Part shown: positions 23,256 to 29,829 of the stretch, piece after piece
How positions within the stretch are numbered: position 1 is the first letter of the stretch
Layout: every line of letters begins with the position of its first letter
Source: Stagnimonas sp.
GTDB lineage: Bacteria > Pseudomonadota > Gammaproteobacteria > Nevskiales > Nevskiaceae
Assembly: GCA_030652575.1 (NCBI GenBank)
Contig: JAUSQI010000169.1
Coordinates: 1 to 33,309 of the forward strand
Length of the DNA: 33,309 nt
Direction of reading: 5' to 3'
Position numbers and translations under genes: made by a program
The notes under the pieces: generated by a model
Told to the model about the DNA's origin: nothing
What the model saw: the letters and a program-made list of their open reading frames with translations, nothing else
The model's database searches: none

Positions 23256-23267
23256 GGGAGGCTGGTC

Positions 23268-23546
23268 ATGAAATCACCGCATGTTCTCGCCGCGTCATTC
23301 GTCGTTGCAGCCGCTCTGTTGAGCGGCTGCAACGACACCAATGCTCCGCAGGCACCCGGCATCATCACCACGCCCACCAACCCACCCATCAACATGTCCA
23401 TCAGCCAGTTCGTGGCATCGCTGATCGCGATGGTGACCGGCTCGGCCTGCAACACCGCCACACCGGCCTCGCTGGACGGGGTGACGCTGACCGACGACAT
23501 GGAATCGAAGGACGCCAACACGCTGACCGTGAACTGCGCGAGCTGA
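23268..23546 (+). CDS. Small lipoprotein behind the DUF4331 protein
   Basis: This 92-residue predicted lipoprotein has signal residues 1-20 with lipobox LLSGC and Cys21. The mature part begins with a Pro/Thr-rich linker and ends with a short domain containing two cysteines (SACNTATP and LTVNCAS) that may pair. A GGGAGG site (23257-23262) precedes the ATG. No family is recognised. It is co-transcribed with the DUF4331 gene and followed by a clear terminator. Confidence 0.85.
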   Translation: MKSPHVLAASFVVAAALLSGCNDTNAPQAPGIITTPTNPPINMSISQFVASLIAMVTGSACNTATPASLDGVTLTDDMESKDANTLTVNCAS

Positions 23547-23572
23547 AGGCGCTGTTTTCTGTTGGTTTTTAG

Positions 23573-23596
23573 AACCCCGCCTTGGCGGGGTTTTTT
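23573..23596 (+). terminator. Intrinsic terminator after the DUF4331/lipoprotein pair
   Basis: The stem AACCCCGC / GCGGGGTT (8 bp, loop CTTG) is followed by a run of six T at 23591-23596. It lies 26 bases after the lipoprotein stop and 12 bases before the convergent TonB-receptor stop, so it separates the two converging units. Confidence 0.9.
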
Positions 23597-23608
23597 ATGG
23601 GCGCTGCA

Positions 23609-25699
23609 TCAGTAGGAATAACGCAAGGTGATGCGGCCGTTGATCGGCTCGATCGGGTGGAAGTGCACGTCGTTCACGCCCTCCGCAGGCTCGCCGTTGA
23701 GGCGGGAGCCGTAGAAGTAGTCGATGTCATGGTCCTTGGAGTCGAACAGATTGGTGATCTGCGCGCTGACTTTCAGATTCTTGGTGAAGTGATACCCGGC
23801 ACCAACGTTGACGATGGTGGTGGGCTGCGACGACACCGTGGCCGCCTCGTCGAGCGGGCGCTTGCCGAAGTAACGCACGCGCAGCGCCGCCTCCCAGCCT
23901 TGGGGACTGTCGTAGGTGATGCCGACGGCGGCGACACCCTGCACGGCTTGCGGTACGTGGTCGCCGATGACGGCGCCGGTTTCGTCGCGCTGCTGCTGGC
24001 GAAAGCGGGCCTGGGTGTAGGCCAGGTCGGCATCGACCAGCAGGTATTTGATCGGGCGCGCATACACCGCCAGCTCGGCGCCGTAGCGCTCGGTGGCGCC
24101 GAAGGGCTCGGTGGTGCCGGCATCGCCGACATAGACCAGCTCGGAGTCCGAGCGCAGACGGAACACGCTGGCGGCCACCTGCACCTTGGGGATCAATGCC
24201 GTACGCAAGCCCAGATCGATCCCGCGCGCCGCGACCAGCGGCGTGACCGGGGCCACCGCATCGCCACTGCGCGGATCGATGGTTTGCGTCGCACCCCGTG
24301 CGTCGTTGCTGTGAAAACCCTGTCCGATGTTGATGAAGAACTCGGTCTTGGCGAACGGCCCCAGAATCAGTGCCGCTTTGGGGCTGAACAAGGTATCTGA
24401 CGCTGTGCCGGTGTTGGCCGCGTTGTTGTTGGCCACGTCGAAGTCGATGCTGTCGAAGCGGGCACCCAGCGTGAAGCGCGCCCAGGGGCTCAAGTGCGCC
24501 GCACTTTGCACATAGGCCGCACCGCTCCACTCCTTGACGTCGCTGACGGTGGTGGTGCTCAGGCGTTGCCGCGCACGGGTGAGGTAGAGGCCGACGTCGT
24601 CGATATCGTCATAGCGGGTTTGCAGGCCGACTTCGTTGTCGAACTTCAGGCCGAGCAATGTGCTGCTCAGCTTGTAGCTGGCGCTGCCGCCATAGACGTT
24701 GCGCTTGTCGGACTGGTTGAACTGGTCGCCGTTGACCGGGTCGTCGAGGAAATAGGTGAAGTTGGAAAACAGCTCCAGCCGGTAGCGGAACGCGTAGGCA
24801 GCAACCGTCAGCGTGCCCGGCCCCAGCGCGCGGTCGGCACCGCCCGAGAAGTTGATGCGATGGCTGCGGCCGCCATCGGTGGGGTCGATGAAACCCAGGC
24901 GGCCGATCTGGCCTTGGTCCACCGCCCGCTGCGGAATCTGGTCCGGCGAGCGGTTGCGGGTGCTGAAACCCGTCGCGGCCAAGTGGTAACCCCCGTCGTC
25001 ATCGCGCTCGCTATAGCGCAGCACCAGATTGCCCTTGTTGTAGTCCTGGCACAGGTCGTACGGGCCGTCGTAGTGCACGTATTCCGCGCCGTAGACCAGG
25101 TCACCGGCACCCATCTTGATGGAGCCGACGCCGAGCAGCCGGCCATAGCCGTAGGCACCGCCCGTGGTCTCGACGTGCTGCTGGTCGAAGCGCTCCTTGT
25201 AGCGCACCTCGGCCGCGCCGGCGGCTGAGAAATCACCGTACTGGGCGTAGTACGGGCCCTTGCGATATTCGATCGAATCCACCAGTTCGGGGATCATGAA
25301 ACCGTTGTCGGCATAGCCCTGGCCGTGCCCGTGGCTGGGCATGTTGACCGGCAAGCCATCGACAAAGACGGCGAAGTCAGTGCCGTGGTCGAGGTTGTAG
25401 CCGCGCAGGAAATACTGGTTGGCTTTGCCCTCGCCGCTGTGCTGGGTGACGATCAGGCCCGGCACCACTTCCAGCAGTTCGCCGGTGCGGGAGATGGGCC
25501 GGTTTTCGATCTGCTCGGCATAAACGGTGCCGATGGTCGCCGAGTCGGTTTCGCCCACCAGCTGCTGATCGGCCGTGACGGTCACGGTGTCGAGCCTGAC
25601 CGCCGCACCGCCCGGAACGCCCGCTGCCGTCGCAAGTAGCGGCAGGTTCATCAAAGGCAGGGCTGCAAGGCTGTTCGCCCACCTCTTGGATTGGGTCAT
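23609..25699 (-). CDS. TonB-dependent outer-membrane receptor
   Basis: This 696-residue outer-membrane beta-barrel receptor is energised by TonB. The signal peptide covers about 1-26 and a TonB-box-like DTVTVTA lies at 37-43. The plug follows with NRPISRTGELLEVVPGLIV, YFLRGYNLDHGTDFAVFVDGLP (split in description) and VDSIEYRKGPYYAQYGDFS. The 22-strand barrel ends in the aromatic terminus RITLRYSY. The substrate is not evident; it is not obviously a siderophore or cobalamin receptor. It lies 85 bases downstream of the HupE-like gene in the same direction, suggesting that both handle the same ligand. Confidence 0.93.
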   Translation of the reverse strand: MTQSKRWANSLAALPLMNLPLLATAAGVPGGAAVRLDTVTVTADQQLVGETDSATIGTVYAEQIENRPISRTGELLEVVPGLIVTQHSGEGKANQYFLRGYNLDHGTDFAVFVDGLPVNMPSHGHGQGYADNGFMIPELVDSIEYRKGPYYAQYGDFSAAGAAEVRYKERFDQQHVETTGGAYGYGRLLGVGSIKMGAGDLVYGAEYVHYDGPYDLCQDYNKGNLVLRYSERDDDGGYHLAATGFSTRNRSPDQIPQRAVDQGQIGRLGFIDPTDGGRSHRINFSGGADRALGPGTLTVAAYAFRYRLELFSNFTYFLDDPVNGDQFNQSDKRNVYGGSASYKLSSTLLGLKFDNEVGLQTRYDDIDDVGLYLTRARQRLSTTTVSDVKEWSGAAYVQSAAHLSPWARFTLGARFDSIDFDVANNNAANTGTASDTLFSPKAALILGPFAKTEFFINIGQGFHSNDARGATQTIDPRSGDAVAPVTPLVAARGIDLGLRTALIPKVQVAASVFRLRSDSELVYVGDAGTTEPFGATERYGAELAVYARPIKYLLVDADLAYTQARFRQQQRDETGAVIGDHVPQAVQGVAAVGITYDSPQGWEAALRVRYFGKRPLDEAATVSSQPTTIVNVGAGYHFTKNLKVSAQITNLFDSKDHDIDYFYGSRLNGEPAEGVNDVHFHPIEPINGRITLRYSY

Positions 25700-25728
25700 C
25701 GGTGACTCCGCTGCATGGTGGGATTCGA

Positions 25729-25757
25729 CGTATGAACAACAGTCGAGTCCTCATACG
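25729..25757. promoter_or_regulatory. Inverted repeat upstream of the TonB-receptor gene
   Basis: CGTATGA (25729-25735) is the exact reverse complement of TCATACG (25751-25757), separated by 15 bases, about 30 bases before the receptor start. It could be a regulator site or an RNA hairpin in the leader of the receptor message. No matching copy was noticed elsewhere in the window. Confidence 0.4.
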
Positions 25758-25784
25758 CGCCAGTCCGTGCCGCAGATGCCGCGT

Positions 25785-26921
25785 TTAGATGGGCAGCCTC
25801 CACCCCATGTCGAAGGCGCGGTTGATGAACCAGACCAGTCCCGCCAAGGCCACCAGGGCCGAACCGGGCCAAAGCACCGCGGGCTGATAACCCCGCCAGC
25901 GACGCAGCGCGAAAGCCAGCGGCACCAGCACCGCGACCAGCAACAGCTGTGCGGCTTCGACGCCGATGTTGAAACCGAGCAGTGCCAGCAGGCGGCCGGA
26001 GGTGGGCAGGCCGAGTTCGAGCAGCGCGCCGGCAATGGCGGTGCCGTGAATGAGGCCGAACACCCAGGCCAGCGCGAACAGCGCGACCCGCCCCGCCATC
26101 GGCACCAGATTGTTGAGGCCGGCAAACACCACGCTGAGCGCGACCAGCGATTCCACCAGCCGGGTCGACAGCGAGACCACGCCCAGCGCGGTGAGGCACA
26201 GCGTGATGGCATGGGCGATGGTGAAGGCGGTGACCAGCTTGACGGCATCGGCAAGCGCGGGGCCTAGCCGCTGCACCGGCTGCCAGCGCTTGCCCTCACG
26301 ACGCAGCGCGGCCGGCAGGAACAGTCCGGCGATGAACAACATGTGGTCCCAGCCGCTCCAGACATGCGCCAGACCTTCATGCACATATTCGCGCAGCGTC
26401 GCCCAGCCGCTACGCGCGCCGCGCAGGGTCAGGGTCTGTTGCTCAGGCGTGAGGGTGGCCGAGCTGCTGTGGCCCTCCTGCTGCCAGCGCACGAGCGCGC
26501 GGTGGCTGGCGTCGAACTCGAAGAGGGCGCGATCGGTCAGCTGCCACTCGCCGGGCACCGAGGCACATTTGGCAATGAACTGAAACACCACATAAGGGCC
26601 ATCGGCATGGTCGGTGACTTTCACCTCGGGGCTGGCGGTGAGCGCGCAGGGCGCGGCATCGCCTGCAATGTGCAATCGCGGTATGAGGTAACCCAGCAAG
26701 ACAGGTGCGGCCGTCTGCAATTCGGCCCAGGTCAGCTGGCCGTTGTCGTCGGCATCCACGCCCAGGGCGTCGTCGAGATCGCGCAGCGCGTAGTCGGCGC
26801 GCAGCTCCACTCGGTCCGCCGCGACCACCGCCTGCAGGTAGGCCGTGCTGCCGCTGTGCGCGTGGGCGACGCTTGCGGCAAGCGCCAATGCGGCCAGTGC
26901 TGCGCGCCGGAGAATGCTCAT
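25785..26921 (-). CDS. HupE/UreJ-like membrane protein
   Basis: This 378-residue inner-membrane protein has a large N-terminal periplasmic domain. The signal peptide ends at AHA (21), leaving His22 as predicted mature N-terminus. Residues 56-67 form an EF-hand-type loop (DADDNGQLTWAE). From about 180 the HupE/UreJ_2 region follows, with HVWSGWDHMLF (186-196), TAFTIAHAITL, VESLVALSVVFAGLNNL and FGLIHGTAIAGALLELG; membrane histidines suggest metal handling, as known for nickel/cobalt HupE/UreJ proteins. ATG 26921 overlaps the TPR gene stop by four bases; the much longer open frame upstream is in the shadow of that gene. Confidence 0.9.
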   Translation of the reverse strand: MSILRRAALAALALAASVAHAHSGSTAYLQAVVAADRVELRADYALRDLDDALGVDADDNGQLTWAELQTAAPVLLGYLIPRLHIAGDAAPCALTASPEVKVTDHADGPYVVFQFIAKCASVPGEWQLTDRALFEFDASHRALVRWQQEGHSSSATLTPEQQTLTLRGARSGWATLREYVHEGLAHVWSGWDHMLFIAGLFLPAALRREGKRWQPVQRLGPALADAVKLVTAFTIAHAITLCLTALGVVSLSTRLVESLVALSVVFAGLNNLVPMAGRVALFALAWVFGLIHGTAIAGALLELGLPTSGRLLALLGFNIGVEAAQLLLVAVLVPLAFALRRWRGYQPAVLWPGSALVALAGLVWFINRAFDMGWRLPI

Positions 26922-28189
26922 GGCGCGGCGTCCAGTTGGACAAGCAGCGGCTTCAGTCGCACATCCTCGATCTTCGTACTCAGCATCCAGACGCGCACCG
27001 GCTCTGCGGCGGCATGATCGCCAGCGGCCAGAGCGGCTTGCAGCAGCAGGCGCGCGTCGGCGGGCTCGCGCTGCTCGGCCCAGTTCTGTTGCGCCAGCAC
27101 CAGCGCGGCTTTCGCGTCGCGCTGCAAGTGCAGTGCTGCCATGCCCTGCTCGCGGCGGTGCGGAGGGTCGCCGCGGCTGGCGACGAGCGCATGGCGTTCT
27201 TGCAGCGCCTTGAGGTGAAGCGCGGCAGCACCGCTGGCTTTGCTGTCGCCGGCGGCGGCCAGCTGCTGTTCGGCCAGTGCCAGCCGCAGCAGCAGCGGAT
27301 CGAAATCGGCCTCGCCCGCCAGCAGCGTTTTGACTTCGGCGGAACGCTGCTGATCGAGCAGAAAATCGGCGTAGGCAGCCTTGAGATACACGTCGTTTTC
27401 GCCTGCTGCCGTGGCTTCGGCCAGGGCGGTGGCGTAGTGCTCGGTGGCGCGCGGCAGATCGCCCAGACGCTCGGCAATCTCGGCGGCCTGCGTGAGCGCC
27501 CAGATGCGGATCTGGCGCGGCGCCTCCGGCTCGCGGGCCAGTGTCAACTCGATGGCTTGCAGCGCGCTTTTGGCCTGCCCGGTAAGCCCGCCGACAGTGC
27601 CGATACAGGTCGCCGTGACCAGCAGGCCGGCTTGCCCGATGAGTGCGGCACAATCCGGCCGCGCCCGCTGTGGCTCGCCCTGCACCATGCGGATGTTGGC
27701 GCGGATGAGGTGGGCCTGTGCGTTCCGCGCGTCGGTGGCGAGTACGGCGTCGAGATCGGCCAGCGCGGCGGCAAAATCGTGGCGCTGCTGCAACAGCGTG
27801 GCGCGCACGAGGCGCACGGGCAGCGAGGGCGATGGTGCCGTCCAGTCACTGCCCAGCAGCGCCTGAGCCTGGCCGAAGTAGCGTGGATCACCCGTGCTGC
27901 GGCCGCGGTCGATGGCAGCTTGCGCGGCGGCGACGCGCGATGCGGGGTCGCTGGGCAGGCTTAGGCCACGGGCCTCACGCAGCGCCTTGGCCGCACCGGC
28001 TGCGCGTTGCAGCAGCACGGTATCGGAGGATGAAGGTGTGTAGGGTTCGGCAGCGTGCGCGGCCCACGCTGAAAGCGAAAGCGCCAAGGCTGCGAGGCTT
28101 TTCGCAGATCCCGAGCGCCGCTTGCGGCCGCCCGCAGAAAGAGGCGCTTGGGTGCCATCTGATTGTTCCGCTCCGCCAACCACCGTCAT
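26918..28189 (-). CDS. Exported TPR-repeat protein
   Basis: This 423-residue protein has a long basic N-terminus (RKRR at about 22-25) and a hydrophobic signal core (SLAALALSLSAWAAHA), with cleavage probably near residue 47. The mature part is an alpha-helical repeat solenoid of TPR type: LRATLLQQRHDFAAALADLDAVL, ARNAQAHLIRANIRMVQGE and later ATEHYATALAEATAAGENDVYLKAA. It is presumably a periplasmic scaffold. It overlaps the HupE-like gene start (ATGA), so the two are translated together. It begins 77 bases after the rubredoxin stop in the same direction. Confidence 0.85.
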   Translation of the reverse strand: MTVVGGAEQSDGTQAPLSAGGRKRRSGSAKSLAALALSLSAWAAHAAEPYTPSSSDTVLLQRAAGAAKALREARGLSLPSDPASRVAAAQAAIDRGRSTGDPRYFGQAQALLGSDWTAPSPSLPVRLVRATLLQQRHDFAAALADLDAVLATDARNAQAHLIRANIRMVQGEPQRARPDCAALIGQAGLLVTATCIGTVGGLTGQAKSALQAIELTLAREPEAPRQIRIWALTQAAEIAERLGDLPRATEHYATALAEATAAGENDVYLKAAYADFLLDQQRSAEVKTLLAGEADFDPLLLRLALAEQQLAAAGDSKASGAAALHLKALQERHALVASRGDPPHRREQGMAALHLQRDAKAALVLAQQNWAEQREPADARLLLQAALAAGDHAAAEPVRVWMLSTKIEDVRLKPLLVQLDAAP

Positions 28190-28214
28190 GCCTGATCCCG
28201 CATCAAAACAGATA

Positions 28215-28229
28215 AGGGCCTTACGCCCT
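28215..28229 (-). terminator. Weak hairpin between rubredoxin and TPR genes
   Basis: On the minus strand AGGGC pairs with GCCCT around a 5-base loop and is followed by a T-rich stretch (TTATCTGTTTT). It might partly separate the alk unit from the TPR/HupE/receptor unit. The 5-bp stem is short, so read-through is likely. Confidence 0.3.
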
Positions 28230-28266
28230 CCGCGCTGTTGCGGATGCGGTGATGTGCGGCGACGCC

Positions 28267-28431
28267 TCAGTTGTCGATCAGCTCGAAATCGGCTTTAGAC
28301 GCGCCGCAATCGGGGCACGACCAACCGGCAGGGACATCGTCCCACAGCGTGCCGGCGGCGATGCCTTCTTCCGGCCAACCCTTGGCCTCGTCATAGATGT
28401 AATCGCAAACGAGGCAGCGCCACTTTTTCAT
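28267..28431 (-). CDS. Rubredoxin
   Basis: Rubredoxin is a 54-residue one-iron electron carrier that here presumably feeds electrons to AlkB from a rubredoxin reductase encoded elsewhere. The translated frame begins MKKWRCLVCDYIYDE and contains both Cys pairs, CLVC (6-9) and CPDC (39-42), with the conserved GW, AGTLWDDVP and DFELI elements. Note Asp rather than Gly after the first Cys pair. It sits 77 bases downstream of alkB. Confidence 0.96.
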   Translation of the reverse strand: MKKWRCLVCDYIYDEAKGWPEEGIAAGTLWDDVPAGWSCPDCGASKADFELIDN

Positions 28432-28468
28432 GAACCGGTTCCGATGGGTTGAAGGCGCGCGAGTTTAA

Positions 28469-28488
28469 CCTCGCCCGCGGGGGCGAGG
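28469..28488. other. GC-rich hairpin between alkB and rubredoxin genes
   Basis: CCTCGCCC (28469-28476) pairs perfectly with GGGCGAGG (28481-28488) around a 4-base loop. On the minus strand it lies 20 bases after the alkB stop and is followed by TTAAACT, not a T-run. It may protect the alkB message end or set alkB/rubredoxin stoichiometry. Confidence 0.45.
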
Positions 28489-28508
28489 CTATACGACCGC
28501 AAACGCTA

Positions 28509-29687
28509 TTAGGCGGTGGCGACGGACGCCGATTGCGAATACTTGGCGATCACCGCGTCGCGCACCGAGGGCTTGATGTTGGCCTTGCGCATGTCGCCCT
28601 GATGATGGGCCACCACTTTCGGGTCCATGAGGCGGAACCACAGCGGCGGGATGTAGGCGACCAGAATCATCGCCGCGTACCCCGAAGGCAGCGACGGCAC
28701 GCCCTCGAAATGGCGCAGCGTCTGGTAGCTGCGCGTGGGGTTGGCGTGGTGGTCGCTATGGCGCTGGAGGTGATAGAGCAGCACGTTGGTGACGATGTGG
28801 TTCGAGTTCCAGGAGTGGTGCGGCTGGCAGCGCTCGTAGCTGCCGTCGGCGCGCTTCTGGCGCATCAGGCCGTAGTGTTCGAGGTAGTTGATGACTTCGA
28901 GCAGGCTGCCGCCGTAGGCACCGGCAATGGCGACGAACAACACCGCCTGCCAGCCGAGCCAGACGCCGACGATCGTCCAGAGCACGATGGTCATCGCCGT
29001 GCTTTGCAGGTTGTCGTTGCTCCAGTGCCAGACGCTCTTGCCCTCGCGTTCGAGACGCTTCTTCTCGATATTCCAGGCCCGCTTGAAAGAGCCTGCGACG
29101 CAGCGGGGGAAGAACTCATAGAAGTTCTCGCCAAAGCGCGAGCTGGCGGGGTCTTCCGGTGTCGCGACCTGAATGTGGTGGCCGCGGTTGTGCTCGACGT
29201 AGAAGTGCCCGTAGAAGCCCGGCGCCAGCATCAGCTTGGCCAGAAAGCGCTCGACGGGACTGGTCTGGTGCCCCAGTTCATGCGCGATATTGATGGCAAG
29301 CCCGCAGCCGACGCCGAGCGACAGCGTGAGACCGAGCCAGGCATACCAGGGCAGGTCGTGCGTCGCGCCGAACCAGGCCATGTAGAACCACATGCCGAGA
29401 TACACCGGCACCGAGGCAAACAGCGCATAGCGGTAATAGCGGTCGCTGGCGAGCGAGGCCATTGCAGAGTCCGGCGGATTGGCATGGTCTTCGCCGATCA
29501 GATAGTCCGCCAGCGGGATGACCGCATACAGGATGATGAAGGCGAACCAGAGCGTGACGGCCCAGCCGGTCTGCTCGTAGCCGATGGTGCCCGCAATCGG
29601 CAACAGCAGAATGAGTGCCCCCAGGGGCCACAGATAACGCTTGCTGTCAGACCAATTGCCGGATGTGGGTAGGGTGGCTGTTGCCAT
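28509..29687 (-). CDS. alkB: Alkane 1-monooxygenase
   Basis: AlkB is a membrane di-iron enzyme that oxidises n-alkanes to 1-alkanols using O2 and reduced rubredoxin. The 392-residue protein has about six helices and all His boxes: HELGH (136-140), EHNRGHH (165-171), LQRHSDHH (307-314), plus NYLEHYGL and HSWNSNH. By aligning TGW...GED with the Pseudomonas GPo1 enzyme from memory, the chain-length gate Trp55 corresponds to Leu53 here, which predicts acceptance of longer alkanes. A GAGGAG ribosome site supports ATG 29687. A rubredoxin gene follows; no alcohol dehydrogenase or reductase is nearby. Confidence 0.98.
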   Translation of the reverse strand: MATATLPTSGNWSDSKRYLWPLGALILLLPIAGTIGYEQTGWAVTLWFAFIILYAVIPLADYLIGEDHANPPDSAMASLASDRYYRYALFASVPVYLGMWFYMAWFGATHDLPWYAWLGLTLSLGVGCGLAINIAHELGHQTSPVERFLAKLMLAPGFYGHFYVEHNRGHHIQVATPEDPASSRFGENFYEFFPRCVAGSFKRAWNIEKKRLEREGKSVWHWSNDNLQSTAMTIVLWTIVGVWLGWQAVLFVAIAGAYGGSLLEVINYLEHYGLMRQKRADGSYERCQPHHSWNSNHIVTNVLLYHLQRHSDHHANPTRSYQTLRHFEGVPSLPSGYAAMILVAYIPPLWFRLMDPKVVAHHQGDMRKANIKPSVRDAVIAKYSQSASVATA

Positions 29688-29709
29688 GACTCTCTCCTCT
29701 TTATTTAAC

Positions 29710-29727
29710 TAACCGAACGTTCAATTA
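29710..29727. promoter_or_regulatory. TetR-type operator at the alkB promoter
   Basis: TAACCGAACGTTCAATTA has a perfect 8-bp palindromic core, GAACGTTC, with symmetric outer TAA/TTA and two mismatched positions on each side. This is the usual form of TetR-family operators (AACCGAACGTTCGGTT-like). It abuts the -10 box and covers the likely transcription start, so binding should repress. No tetR gene is in the window. Confidence 0.6.
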
Positions 29728-29755
29728 AGTTAAAAGAGCGCAGAAAAAGTGTCAA
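29727..29755 (-). promoter_or_regulatory. Sigma-70 promoter of alkB
   Basis: On the minus strand TTGACA (29750-29755), a perfect -35 box, is followed after 17 bases by TAACTT (29727-29732), a fair -10 box. The predicted start is near 29720, about 33 bases before the alkB ATG and inside the putative TetR operator. Confidence 0.65.
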
Positions 29756-29829
29756 CGCCGCTGGTCAGGTGGGAGATGCTTCAGGTGGGTTGCGCCGCCC
29801 GCAAGGCCCGCGGCGGCACCGCGCCGCGA

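Noticed and set aside
25785-27653. HupE-like frame extended to 622 codons
   Set aside because: The first 244 codons run in a shadow frame of the TPR gene; the signal peptide at 26921 and the ATGA overlap mark the real start.
29791-29816. GC-rich imperfect inverted repeat after the DUF1631 gene
   Set aside because: Short arms with a long loop and no T-run; expected by chance at this GC content, so not called as a terminator.
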